A stretch of 36,363 nt of DNA from Victivallaceae bacterium (GTDB lineage Bacteria > Verrucomicrobiota > Lentisphaeria > Victivallales > Victivallaceae): positions 1-36,363 of the forward strand of contig JAKIUY010000039.1 of the NCBI GenBank assembly GCA_021647315.1, given 5' to 3'. Made by a program: the position numbers and the translations under genes. Each line of letters opens with the position of its first letter. The stretch's first letter is position 1. The notes beneath the pieces are model-generated. The model saw only the letters and a program-made list of their open reading frames with translations. It was not told where the DNA came from and did not search any database. Shown here piece after piece: positions 1-8,350 of the stretch.

Positions 1-42
1 TCTGTGAGGGGCGTTGATGTTCGTTACTCACGATTTAAATAA
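1..42 (+). CDS. possible 3' end of an upstream gene (partial)
   Basis: Frame 1 is open from the window edge to a TAA at 40-42 and encodes only 13 residues ending VRYSRFK. It could be the tail of a gene that starts outside the window, on the same strand as the beta-helix gene that follows 72 bases later. The stretch is too short to assign a family, and an open frame of this length can occur by chance. Confidence 0.25.
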   Translation, partial: SVRGVDVRYSRFK

Positions 43-114
43 TTAGGTACTTCACAACCGAAAGGGTGAAGCCAACAACAAAAGAAATTAAATCTAAAAG
101 AAAGGAAATATATT

Positions 115-1473
115 ATGCCTACTCGACAATTTATCTTGAGTATATTAATTATAATTGTGGCAAACAGTCTCCAAGCCGATATTTATGTAAATAATCAGAC
201 AGGAAAGGATTCAAATTCAGGTAAAGATGAAAATCAGGCTGTGAAAACAATCGCGGCAGGAATAAAAAAACTATACGCGACAAAAGATACAAAACTGATT
301 CTCGCGAAAACATCAGAACCTTATTATGAGTCCCTCTTTATTGTTAGCGGAGGCACTATCGACAAACCGTTGATTATAGAAGGCAACGGGGCAATTATCA
401 ATGGTTTACGGGAAATACCTGCTGAAAAATGGGAAATAAAAGAAAATCTATACTTTTATCCGCATCCACGACGCGGAGCTTTACGTCCATATCTGGTAAT
501 AAATAACAAAACGGTACCGCGCGGTAGTGATGACCTGAAAAAACTTAAGCCGTTTTCGCATTACTGGACAAAAGAAGGCGCTTATTTTAAGCCTGAAAAG
601 GGGAAAAGTGTAAAGGATTATAAAATTTTTGGAACATTGTTAATTAGCGGGGTAACTATAACCAACTCTCACTATATTATCTGTCGCAATCTGATCAGCG
701 AATATTTTGCCAATGACGGTTTTAATATACACGGCAATTGCCAAGGGCTGTTGTTTACAAATATTACAGGAAGATATAACGGCGATGATGGCTTTTCTGC
801 TCATGACAATGTCAGTGCTGTAGTTCGCAAGGGATATTTTCATAATAACGATTTTGGCATCCAGGATGTCCATGCTTCACAAACTGATTTTTTCGGAGTC
901 GTTGCTGAAAATAATCGTAGAATTGGAATTAATTTTAGTGGAGGTATTCACTCGGTTACAAATTCGATTGTCCGAAATAACAAGGAAGGTCAGATAAAAG
1001 TGAAGGGGGGCAACGCCCCGCACATTGGCTTTAAAAAACAAGATATTATAATGACCGGAATTACTTTATTAAAAGATGTTGCTGTTGCCGGGGAAAATTA
1101 CGGCATATTTACTGACGCAGGTTCTAAAACTACTGTAATAAACTGTATAATAAAAGACACGCAAGTTGGTATCCGTTGCAACAGGAATTCATCTATTGCC
1201 TTATTCGGAGTGATTATTGGCAAGTGTTCAAAAGCTGTAATCGACAATGAGAATTCTAATATAAAAATCGACTTCAGTATACTTGCTCCAGGAAACTACA
1301 TATTTAATGAAAAAAACTATTTTGTGGCAAACATTAAAGACTGGAGCAAAAACTGCAGCATGGGTAAAAATATTATTATAAAAAATCCTGCTCTGTTAAG
1401 AGGCAAGCATATATTCAAACAGGGACGTGCAAAAATTACTGCTGGATTAACTATACCACAAGTAAAATTTTAG
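115..1473 (+). CDS. secreted right-handed parallel beta-helix protein
   Basis: The 452-residue product starts with a typical signal peptide: a short basic start, a hydrophobic run to about residue 17, and probable cleavage after SLQA near residue 21. It continues with DIYVNNQTGKDSNSG, a start typical of secreted pectate-lyase-fold proteins. The middle (about 170-400) shows repeated short beta-rungs with I/V-x-N/G spacing (ITNSHYIICRNL, FNIHGNCQGLLFTNITG), as in right-handed beta-helix domains that bind or cleave polysaccharides. No catalytic residues can be assigned, so lyase, hydrolase and binding roles all remain open. AAGGAAA lies 8 bases before the ATG. It is followed after 17 bases by a URO-D-family gene and probably shares a transcript with it. 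Confidence 0.8.
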   Translation: MPTRQFILSILIIIVANSLQADIYVNNQTGKDSNSGKDENQAVKTIAAGIKKLYATKDTKLILAKTSEPYYESLFIVSGGTIDKPLIIEGNGAIINGLREIPAEKWEIKENLYFYPHPRRGALRPYLVINNKTVPRGSDDLKKLKPFSHYWTKEGAYFKPEKGKSVKDYKIFGTLLISGVTITNSHYIICRNLISEYFANDGFNIHGNCQGLLFTNITGRYNGDDGFSAHDNVSAVVRKGYFHNNDFGIQDVHASQTDFFGVVAENNRRIGINFSGGIHSVTNSIVRNNKEGQIKVKGGNAPHIGFKKQDIIMTGITLLKDVAVAGENYGIFTDAGSKTTVINCIIKDTQVGIRCNRNSSIALFGVIIGKCSKAVIDNENSNIKIDFSILAPGNYIFNEKNYFVANIKDWSKNCSMGKNIIIKNPALLRGKHIFKQGRAKITAGLTIPQVKF

Positions 1474-1490
1474 CAAATAGGAAGGTATTA

Positions 1491-2621
1491 ATGAATAGCC
1501 GTGAACGAGTTCGTGCCGTGATTGCGCGACAGAAAGTAGACCATGTACCGCTTGGTTTTTATACTGTAGATTATGATACAGTAGAGAAAGTGCTGGGGCG
1601 TAAGACCTTTGTCCGCGATAAAATACGTTCACAACTTGCCCTTTGGGAAGGGCGACGCGATGAAGTGGCGGAAAGCCTTAAAAAAGATACAGTGGAATTT
1701 TACAGGAAAATTGATTGTGTCGATCTGATTCTCCCCAAGGAAGCATCTATCCTGCCGCCCAAAGATTATGAGCCAATAGGCTATAAAAAACTTGCCGATG
1801 ATAAATTTGAAACCGGTGACGGGCGTATTTATCATGCAGTCTGGGACTGTAATGAAATAGTGTGTATTCATAATCCTCAGCCGACTAGAACCGAATACCA
1901 GATAGATGATTTTGCTGAAGCACTGCCAGTTAAACCGCTTGACCAATCACGTTTTGAGGCTGTTGACTACCTGATAAAAATGTTAGGTAAGGAACGTTAT
2001 ATCCCGAGCCTTGTTCCGACAACAGCACTCGTGCTCCTTGGCGGTACCGAAAACGGTTTGTTGATGTACGCGTTGGAACCTGAAGTAATTTGTGCTGCGG
2101 CAAAACAACAAGTACAGTACCAGAATGCAATGGATCAATACTGGGTGCGCCCTGGCTCATCTGGAATCATATTCGATCAAGATATGGCCGGAACCAATGG
2201 TCCATTGATTTCGCCGAATATGTTCCGCGAGATGGTTTCCCCCTATTTTAGCTCCAGAGTTAAGCACGTCAAGCAGTTTCGCGACCAACTTATTCTGCAT
2301 AATTGCGGTAACAATATTCCTCTCATGGAAATGTTTATTGAAGCAGGTGTAGACTGTTATCAGTCACTGCAGACTACTGCGGGAATGGAAATCGGGAAAC
2401 TGAAATCCAGATTTGGTAATAAAATGGTTTTTTGGGGTGGTGTAGCGGTTGAAACGCTAATCGCTGGAACTTCATCCGAAGTACGTGCGGAAGTACGTAC
2501 TGCAATGGAACGCGGTGCGGTGAACAACGGTTTTATTCTCGGACCAAGTCATTCCATTGCAAAAAATACAAAATACGACAACTTCATGGCAATGCTCGAC
2601 GAATTCATCAAACTGCGGTAA
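1491..2621 (+). CDS. uroporphyrinogen decarboxylase (URO-D) family protein, MtaA/CmuA-like
   Basis: This 376-residue protein has the URO-D fold signature of methyltransferases such as MtaA and CmuA rather than heme-pathway HemE. It opens MNSRERVRAVIARQKVDHVP, as is common in this subfamily. It carries the H-x-C-G motif ILHNCGNN (His270, Cys272), two of the zinc ligands that activate a thiol in corrinoid methyltransferases. It then has WGGV near 345 and ends with GPSHSI. GGAAGG precedes the ATG by 5 bases. It lies 17 bases after the beta-helix gene and 28 bases before a second URO-D-family gene, so the three look like one operon. A methyl-transfer or demethylation role is inferred from the family; the substrate is unknown. 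Confidence 0.82.
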   Translation: MNSRERVRAVIARQKVDHVPLGFYTVDYDTVEKVLGRKTFVRDKIRSQLALWEGRRDEVAESLKKDTVEFYRKIDCVDLILPKEASILPPKDYEPIGYKKLADDKFETGDGRIYHAVWDCNEIVCIHNPQPTRTEYQIDDFAEALPVKPLDQSRFEAVDYLIKMLGKERYIPSLVPTTALVLLGGTENGLLMYALEPEVICAAAKQQVQYQNAMDQYWVRPGSSGIIFDQDMAGTNGPLISPNMFREMVSPYFSSRVKHVKQFRDQLILHNCGNNIPLMEMFIEAGVDCYQSLQTTAGMEIGKLKSRFGNKMVFWGGVAVETLIAGTSSEVRAEVRTAMERGAVNNGFILGPSHSIAKNTKYDNFMAMLDEFIKLR

Positions 2622-2649
2622 CTGAAACCTTAAAGGGAATGACGCATAA

Positions 2650-3600
2650 ATGAAATTAGAACCGGCAATCTACGAACATAAAGCCGCATTGATAAATAAA
2701 AGTCCGGCGGAAGTAGCGAACTCAGCAGAACTGCTAACAAAAGCTATCTTGAAAGAATATGAAATTTATCAGGCTGATTATATCACCGTCGGCCTGGATG
2801 TGTACAATATTGAAGCTGAAGCCTTAGGTGCTGAACTTATAATACCAAGCGAAAACGAATGTCCTGATCTGGCAGGACTGCTTTATGATTTAAATGATCT
2901 TCCAAAGCAACTTAAATTACCTGCAATACCTGATGCAGGACGCTTTCAATTGTTAATAGATGTGGGAAATAAGGTGAAAAATACAATCGGGGACAAGACT
3001 GTGGTACGTGTAGCGGCATCTGGTCCGGTTACTATGGCGGCAAAACTCGCTGGTATTGAGGATATAATCATGTCGCTTTGTATGGAAGACGGTAATACGC
3101 AAAAGCTCTTCGAATTCACCACTCAGATAGCAGAAAAATGGTGCGATTGCTTGCGGGATAACGGACTCGATGTGATTATCTTTGACAGTATGGTGGCGCC
3201 TCCGATGTTTAGTCCTAGCATGTATGAAATATTTATACTTCCATTACATAAACGCATAATGTCAAAACTTGAACAATCCAGTCAAACTGAACGCGAACTA
3301 GTTATAGGCGGCAATACAGGTGAAATAGCGCAGCTCATGCAACAGAGTGGAGCAAATATCCTTCTTTGTGATTACACAGAAGACGCAACAACATTCAAAA
3401 CAAATCTAGGTGATGACTTAAATATCCAGGTGCGACGTAATATCAATCCGGCATTGCTGACAGAAAAAAATGATAAAGAGCTAATCGCAAAGTTTCGCAA
3501 AGAACTGGCCTTGTTCACTAATCCAATAGCCGGAACCGGTATCCTGCCATATAATTTTGTCCCTGATTTTCTTTTTCACCTTCAAGCAAGCTTGAAGTAA
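2650..3600 (+). CDS. divergent URO-D family protein lacking the H-x-C zinc motif
   Basis: This 316-residue protein aligns by eye with URO-D-family methyltransferases: AASGPVTMAAKLAG near 122-135, LDVIIFDSMVAPPMFSPSMYEIFILPLHKRI near 173-203, and a C-terminal GTGILPYN. At the place of the H-x-C-G motif it reads GGNTGE (G221-N222-T223-G224), so His and Cys are replaced by Gly and Thr. That argues against the usual zinc-thiol chemistry and suggests a partner or altered role beside the intact paralogue upstream. An AGGGA element lies about 13 bases before the ATG, so translation may partly depend on the upstream gene. A terminator follows immediately. Confidence 0.75.
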   Translation: MKLEPAIYEHKAALINKSPAEVANSAELLTKAILKEYEIYQADYITVGLDVYNIEAEALGAELIIPSENECPDLAGLLYDLNDLPKQLKLPAIPDAGRFQLLIDVGNKVKNTIGDKTVVRVAASGPVTMAAKLAGIEDIIMSLCMEDGNTQKLFEFTTQIAEKWCDCLRDNGLDVIIFDSMVAPPMFSPSMYEIFILPLHKRIMSKLEQSSQTERELVIGGNTGEIAQLMQQSGANILLCDYTEDATTFKTNLGDDLNIQVRRNINPALLTEKNDKELIAKFRKELALFTNPIAGTGILPYNFVPDFLFHLQASLK

Positions 3601-3628
3601 AAAGCCACGCCTTTTTGGCATGGCTTTT
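3599..3628 (+). terminator. intrinsic terminator after the URO-D pair
   Basis: The 12-base arm AAAAGCCACGCC pairs with GGCATGGCTTTT across a five-T loop with one C-A mismatch. The downstream arm ends in TTTT. The hairpin begins inside the stop codon of the preceding gene, so it ends the three-gene transcript. Confidence 0.75.
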
Positions 3629-4395
3629 CCTAGATCAACATATGCTAATATTACTATTCCCAAGCAGTAAGCTTTTGCCGGACACAAAGTGTCTATCAAA
3701 TTTTTTTGGTTATATATTACGCCTATGAAAGAGTTAATCTGAACCCTGTTATCTGCATTTAAACAAGCCGTCTTCAAGGTAGTTGCACTGAAGAGCCTGG
3801 AACCAGCCGTCCCACGTTCTGCTACCCGACCATAGGGGGCGTTAAAAACACCTTAAACAACTTAGATTAATAATATCCCAAACAAAACTTATCAAGCCCC
3901 CATTCCAGTCCAGGCTTCCCATTCATGGTAATTTTTGCATTCCAGAAGAATGATTCTGATTCACATTGTTGACAAGGTGTGACTCATATGCTCAGTATTT
4001 TTTACTATAAAATTTGTTAATGTCTGAAGTTGATAGGAACCCTTATTTTATAAAAGTGAATTAGGTCGGATAAAAATGGCAAAGATATTACTGCCGCATT
4101 TTTATAAAAAAAAGAAATATCATTGTTTTACTATGCATCATTAATCAGCGAAATGCCATAATGTTTCATAAAATGACTGTACGTTAAACTAATGTTGCAC
4201 CAAAAAGCTTGCATGTATATCTTATATTGAACTTAAAAATAGCATATTGCAGGGGTGCCGTTTTGCGACTCTAAAGTGCCCAAAAGTGCAACTTCAGCTC
4301 ACTTTTATCTTTAGCTTAGAGATAGCAAAACTAGATACTTTTGAACTTAAATAAGAGGATTAAGTGTAATTCTAAGCATAGTGCTAGATGTAAAG
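3629..4395. other. non-coding stretch, no recognised gene
   Basis: I see no convincing open frame in these roughly 770 bases. They hold a small hairpin (GACACAAAGTGTC near 3680), AT-rich sequence and scattered short inverted repeats such as ATTCCAGAAGAAT near 3940. A 98-codon minus-strand frame at 3481-3777 mostly overlaps the URO-D gene and its terminator and is not supported. Decayed coding sequence cannot be excluded, but nothing recognisable remains. Confidence 0.5.
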
Positions 4396-4481
4396 TGGTA
4401 CCGGAGGTGGGACTCGAACCCACACATACGTAAGTATACTAGATTTTGAATCTAGCGCGTCTGCCATTTCGCCACTCCGGC
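4396..4481 (-). tRNA. tRNA-Leu (anticodon CAA)
   Basis: Read on the minus strand the sequence folds as a class II tRNA. The acceptor GCCGGAG pairs with CTCCGGT. The D-arm region is GGCGAAATGGCAGAC. The anticodon stem CTAGA/TCTAG encloses the loop TTCAAAA with anticodon CAA, reading UUG. A variable arm is followed by the T-loop GGGTTCGAGTCCC. The discriminator is A at 4399 and CCA is encoded at 4396-4398. The long variable arm and anticodon both fit leucine. Confidence 0.96.
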
Positions 4482-4499
4482 TCTTAAGAATGGATTGAT

Positions 4500-4527
4500 A
4501 ATCTACTATCCGATAAAAAAAAATCAA
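4500..4527 (-). promoter_or_regulatory. candidate sigma70 promoter for tRNA-Leu
   Basis: On the minus strand TTGATT (4522-4527) is followed after 16 bases by TAGATT (4500-4505), placing a start about 12 bases before the mature tRNA 5' end. The match is moderate, and support comes mainly from its position. Confidence 0.4.
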
Positions 4528-4751
4528 CTGCGATTTGCATCTAACATCAATATGTTTTACATTAAATAGTAGTTATAGTCTGTTTTTTTCGTAATTAACC
4601 ATGAATTATGAAGGTCTTCAATTTGCAATAATTGCCTCGAAGCATTATAGATTATTTAACTGGAAAACTTAAGCTTAGGATTCACAAAAAAATAACTTGA
4701 ATATTTTTGAGCGAGCCCTTACCCATTTGCAGTACAAAAAAGCAGGTGTCA

Positions 4752-5222
4752 ATGTTTTTAAATATTAAAATAATAGACTTTAGAGCCGTAGCTAAACGCT
4801 TTGCTGTCGCGTTCGGGGTCGCTGGCTGTATAATGTTATTCAATGGTTGCGAATCCTTACCTCCCGGCGATCCGCCAGACGGACCGATTGTCGATACCTC
4901 GGAGCCGCCAAGCAGAATGTTTTCTATTGACCAAGCGGTAAATTATATGACAACTTCGCTTAGTACAGTGTGTATCCAGCATGGGTTTCGGGGTGTTGCC
5001 GTGTTAAAAACATTTTCAGATACCTATTCAAATAAAGTATTCCGACAGGTTGCAGATATTTCCGGCATTGTTGCGGCAACCGGCACCGCCAGGTCTGAAC
5101 TGCTCATGACCAGTAAATTCATTAAGCACCCGGGAAATATGACCTGGGAGATGCGGCTGATCAGGCTGAACGGCAACAAAGTAATCTGGAGTAATAAAAC
5201 AACAATAAAAACATCTAACTAG
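4752..5222 (+). CDS. small predicted lipoprotein of unknown function
   Basis: The start chosen is the ATG at 4752, giving 156 residues. The frame extends upstream to a TTG at 4707, but only the ATG has a suitable AGG about 6 bases ahead and places the basic RAVAKR just before the hydrophobic run. That run contains two possible lipobox cysteines (VAGC and FNGC) before a Pro/Asp-rich linker. The C-terminal 95 residues, ending in WEMRLIRLNGNKVIWSNKT, look like a compact folded domain with faint resemblance to LpoB/CsgG-type periplasmic lipoproteins, not enough to name it. The last residues and the TAG stop lie inside a MITE-like terminal repeat, so the original C-terminus may have been longer. 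It converges on the response-regulator gene. Confidence 0.65.
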   Translation: MFLNIKIIDFRAVAKRFAVAFGVAGCIMLFNGCESLPPGDPPDGPIVDTSEPPSRMFSIDQAVNYMTTSLSTVCIQHGFRGVAVLKTFSDTYSNKVFRQVADISGIVAATGTARSELLMTSKFIKHPGNMTWEMRLIRLNGNKVIWSNKTTIKTSN

Positions 5223-5360
5223 ACGGTACTCGAAAAGGGTGCCAAACCAGTAGCTTGCGATCTCCGAGCGCAAAAAGCAAACGCTAATCAACCTCGAACG
5301 GTCAAGTTGTTTGCCAGTGTTAAGCGAACCAGAAAACCTTTTCGAGCAGCGTCTAGCTAG
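5215..5360. repeat. MITE-like element with 24-bp terminal inverted repeats, copy 1
   Basis: The 24-base end at 5215-5238 is an inverted copy of 5337-5360 with 21 of 24 positions matching. The right end (5332-5360) matches 29011-29039 at 28 of 29 positions, so this is a dispersed element rather than a single-site terminator. The roughly 100-base interior has no open frame. It fills the gap between the converging lipoprotein and response-regulator genes and ends 4 bases before the latter's stop. A bidirectional terminator role is possible. Confidence 0.65.
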
Positions 5361-5364
5361 TTTT

Positions 5365-6726
5365 CTAAATGAGATTGTAGGTGTTTATTTTCCGGTGAAG
5401 GGTGCGGCGGCTGATGCCTAGTTTGGCGGCAGCTTTGGTGCGATTGCCTTTGCACTCTTTCAAGGCATGGACAATTAATAATTTTTCATTTTTATCCAGT
5501 GACAACAGCTGATTTGAAACCAATGCCGGCGAAAGCGTAATGCCGGATTTATCTCTGATCACTGGAGGGATATCATCAACATCAAAACAGGTTTTGCTTG
5601 ACAATACCGTCATGCGTTCGATACAATTACGCAGTTCCCGAATATTACCGGGCCATTCATAGGCGCAGAGCATTGCCAGAGCATCTTCACTCATGCCTGT
5701 GATATTTCGGTTATTTTCCAAAGCAAATTGTTCGAGAAAATATTTTATCAACATTGGGATGTCAGCTTGGCGTTCACGCAATGGTGGTAGATGGATTGTT
5801 ACGACATCAAGCCGATAGAAGAGATCTTCACGGAAAGAACCTTCAGCAACCAGCTGTTTCAGATCGCTATTGGTGGCAGACAGCAGCCTGCAGTCGCTAT
5901 GAATTGTGTCAACACCGCCGATACGTTCAAATGAACGGGTTTCAAGTGTCCGGAGCAGTTTAATCTGCACCTGCGGCTCAATTTCACCAATTTCATCGAG
6001 GAACAATGTACCATTATCGGCCAATTCAAATCTGCCTTGTTTACGCTCAACTGCACCGGTAAAAGCGCCTTTTTCGTGGCCGAAAAGTTCACTTTCCAGC
6101 AAGGTTGCCGGCAAGGCAGCACAATGTACTGCAATCATCCGTCCTGTTCTGCCACTTAGCGAATGAATTGCCTGGGCGATAACTTCTTTACCGGTACCGC
6201 TTTCACCGGTAATCAGAATTGTTGAACGCGAAGGTGCGACTTGGCGTACCGTTGCCATCACATCCAACATCGCTTTTGAGTTGGCGATAATTTTCTGTTC
6301 ACCTGTGCCTTGATTAAGTTTAGTTTTTAGTTGCCGGTTTTCAATTTTGAGCCGCCGTGATTCCAAGGTGCGTTCCAGCATGACTTCCAGATGGTCAAAG
6401 TTGAGTGGTTTGACAATGAAATCAACAGCACCGGCCTTGACCGCTGTCACGGCCAATTCAACAGAACCGTAAGCGGTCATAATAATGCATAATGGTGCGT
6501 TGGGTTTTGCCAATGTGGCCTTCAGGACATCCATTCCATCCGCACCCGGCATCCGCATATCGGTTAAAACCAGATCAAAATCATTTTTCTCCAGAATATT
6601 TATGCCGCGAATGCCATCTTCCGCCAACGTGACATTATAATTCATCCGTAAAAAGCGGGCCATTACATCCCGGGTATTTCTTTCGTCATCAACAATCAGA
6701 ATCGACGGTTTATTTTTTTTAGTCAT
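5365..6726 (-). CDS. sigma54-dependent response regulator (NtrC/AtoC type)
   Basis: This 453-residue protein has the standard order. A receiver (about 7-120) carries the acidic pair DD at 13-14, phospho-acceptor Asp56 in LTDMRMPG and a C-terminal KP at 106-107. The AAA+ domain (about 145-380) has Walker A GESGTGKE at 174-181, the sigma54-contacting GAFTGA loop at 220-225 and a Walker B region ending LFLDEIGE. A Fis-type helix-turn-helix (NRTKAAAKLGISRRTLHRKI) forms the C-terminus. On phosphorylation it should drive open-complex formation by sigma54 RNA polymerase. It lies 81 bases downstream of its likely partner kinase on the same strand. I could not find a confident -24/-12 promoter here, so its targets are unknown. 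Confidence 0.93.
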   Translation of the reverse strand: MTKKNKPSILIVDDERNTRDVMARFLRMNYNVTLAEDGIRGINILEKNDFDLVLTDMRMPGADGMDVLKATLAKPNAPLCIIMTAYGSVELAVTAVKAGAVDFIVKPLNFDHLEVMLERTLESRRLKIENRQLKTKLNQGTGEQKIIANSKAMLDVMATVRQVAPSRSTILITGESGTGKEVIAQAIHSLSGRTGRMIAVHCAALPATLLESELFGHEKGAFTGAVERKQGRFELADNGTLFLDEIGEIEPQVQIKLLRTLETRSFERIGGVDTIHSDCRLLSATNSDLKQLVAEGSFREDLFYRLDVVTIHLPPLRERQADIPMLIKYFLEQFALENNRNITGMSEDALAMLCAYEWPGNIRELRNCIERMTVLSSKTCFDVDDIPPVIRDKSGITLSPALVSNQLLSLDKNEKLLIVHALKECKGNRTKAAAKLGISRRTLHRKINTYNLI

Positions 6727-6807
6727 AACAGTTGTCCTGCATTGAAAATTACAATCTTAACGTAGAGCAATTTATATATTAATCGTTAATCATTTATCAT
6801 TATTCCC

Positions 6808-7959
6808 CTAGTCTTCAATCATCAATACCCGTGCCTGTTGGTTATGGCGGAGGAATTTTATAATAAATGATACGCCTTGACCTTCGGTGCTTTCCAGGGT
6901 CATTTCCGCTCCGTGTTCGCGGAAAATACGTTCAATAATCATCATACCGATGCCGCTGCCCTCTTTGCGGGAGGTGTAGTAGGGTTCGAATACCGCACCG
7001 AATTTTTCCTGACTGATGCCTGAACCGGTATCGGAAAAGATGACTTTGACAAACTTTTCGTCGTAGGAACAGGTTATGTCCAGGTCGCCGCCTTCCGGCA
7101 TCGCCTGCAGAGCATTTTTGATAATATTATAAAAGGCCTGCTTCAACTGTTCCCTGTCCCCGGGGATTTCCGGCAGTAAATTCGGCCAGTTACATTTGAT
7201 TTTAATCTTGCGCCCTTTGATTTCATGTTGCATAAAAGTCATAGCTTCAACAATCAGCGATTTCATATTAACCGGTGCTATTTGCGGTTTACCCGGCCGG
7301 ATTGCCCCGAGGAACTGGTTAATAATACTATCAAGCCGTTCAACTTCGCTTTTTGCGACTCCAAGCAATTCGAGCAGTTCATCTGAATCCATTTTCCCAG
7401 CCCCGACCTGACGCTGCATCAGTTGCAGGTGCAGGTAAAGGCTGTTAAGCGGATTGCCAATTTCATGCGCCACACTGGCGGCCAACATTGAAATAGCTTC
7501 AATTTTTTTTGTTTCCAATTCATCTAAAGAATGTTCACGCGAATCGGTAATATCCTTAATAATGATTGAAGCAGTGCTGCGATCTTCCTGATGCGGAACG
7601 AGGTAAAATTGAACAATTCGCCGGCATGGATAAAGGATCTCGATCTCCTGGCGCGACATCCTCAGCCATTCATCTTCATCGCCCTGAAGAATGCGATGCC
7701 AATCAATATGGCGCAGAAATTGTGACAGCCTGACCCGGGATAAGTCATCCGGCAAGCCCAGCATCTCTTTCGCGGCCCGATTGTGATACTGAATCCGCAG
7801 TTTGCGGTCGATAACCAGTATCCCCTCGTGAATAGTATTAAAAATAGTCTCAAGGAAACCTTTTTCACGTGACAGATGGAGAATATAGGCCTGGACACTG
7901 TTAGAGTCCAGCGCATCAATTCGCTCAATCAGTCGGTCGAGAAAACTTTCTTCAGCCAT
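6808..7959 (-). CDS. soluble PAS-domain sensor histidine kinase
   Basis: This 383-residue kinase has no membrane segment, so it should sense an intracellular signal or partner, as NtrB does. A PAS domain (about 35-140, FLETIFNTIHEGILVIDRKL) precedes the dimerisation/phospho-acceptor helix VAHEIGNPLN with His165. The ATP-binding domain shows the N box (NIIKNALQAMPEGG), the G1 box (FSDTGSGI) and GSGIGMMIIERIFREHG. It probably phosphorylates the response regulator encoded next. Oddly, the last eight residues before the stop read ARVLMIED, resembling the first beta-strand and acidic pair of a receiver domain. The ribosome site is weak (GTGAGA). Confidence 0.92.
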   Translation of the reverse strand: MAEESFLDRLIERIDALDSNSVQAYILHLSREKGFLETIFNTIHEGILVIDRKLRIQYHNRAAKEMLGLPDDLSRVRLSQFLRHIDWHRILQGDEDEWLRMSRQEIEILYPCRRIVQFYLVPHQEDRSTASIIIKDITDSREHSLDELETKKIEAISMLAASVAHEIGNPLNSLYLHLQLMQRQVGAGKMDSDELLELLGVAKSEVERLDSIINQFLGAIRPGKPQIAPVNMKSLIVEAMTFMQHEIKGRKIKIKCNWPNLLPEIPGDREQLKQAFYNIIKNALQAMPEGGDLDITCSYDEKFVKVIFSDTGSGISQEKFGAVFEPYYTSRKEGSGIGMMIIERIFREHGAEMTLESTEGQGVSFIIKFLRHNQQARVLMIED

Positions 7960-8193
7960 TTTGTCTCACTTTTTTAAGTTTAATAAAATATTTATAGAGA
8001 CAATTTGACACATATTCAGAGAAATTCAAACTGGATTCTGCCATTTTTGGATAAAATACTATGGAAATAGAGGTAGCCCACAAGGATAGCACCTCTAACT
8101 GTATCGGCTTCAAAGGTCAGAGTTCCTGATCTATTTGAATATTTAAGCTCAAATAGCAAAGATATGCGGAAATAGAAATTGACACTTTTATTC

Positions 8194-8242
8194 GCCCCGC
8201 ACCTAAATGAACTATTACAGCAACTCTATTTAGGTGCGGGGC
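8194..8242. repeat. perfect 15-bp inverted repeat
   Basis: GCCCCGCACCTAAAT at 8194-8208 is exactly complementary to ATTTAGGTGCGGGGC at 8228-8242, with a 19-base loop. No T-run follows on either side, so it is not a typical intrinsic terminator. Confidence 0.75.
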
Positions 8243-8284
8243 TCCCACCTTGAATGTAGATAATATGAGCTAGTCCCATTTTAT

Positions 8285-8343
8285 TAGCGACGCAGGAGCG
8301 GAGTTTGAAGTGGCATCTGTCTCATCTGCCACCTGATTAGGAT
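8285..8343. repeat. dispersed repeat of about 60 bp, copy 1
   Basis: The first 26 bases are identical to 13433-13458, and similarity continues through GGCATCTG and TGCCACCTGAT. It ends 8 bases from the stop of the isoprenyl synthase gene. No open frame is present. Confidence 0.65.
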
Positions 8344-8350
8344 TATGTAA

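Larger units (their letters stand above)
7960..8350. other. intergenic region with hairpins and a dispersed repeat
   Basis: This gap separates the kinase gene from the isoprenyl synthase gene, both on the minus strand. It holds an 8-bp-stem inverted repeat (8131-8138/8149-8156), the perfect 15-bp hairpin at 8194-8242 and a dispersed repeat copy at 8285-8343. The kinase promoter should lie near 7990-8060, but I found no strong -35/-10 pair. Confidence 0.5.

Noticed and set aside
3481-3777. 98-codon minus-strand frame
   Set aside because: It overlaps the end of the URO-D gene and its terminator and shows no family features.
4625-4639. TGCAATAATTGCCTC shared with 17053-17067
   Set aside because: Fifteen identical bases, partly palindromic and AT-rich; two copies without other shared flank may be chance.
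4707-4751. Upstream TTG start for the lipoprotein
   Set aside because: It would put 15 extra residues before the signal sequence and has no ribosome site.
5365-7959. Sigma54 -24/-12 promoters in the window
   Set aside because: I looked for TGGCAC-N5-TTGC patterns on both strands in the intergenic regions and found no convincing match.
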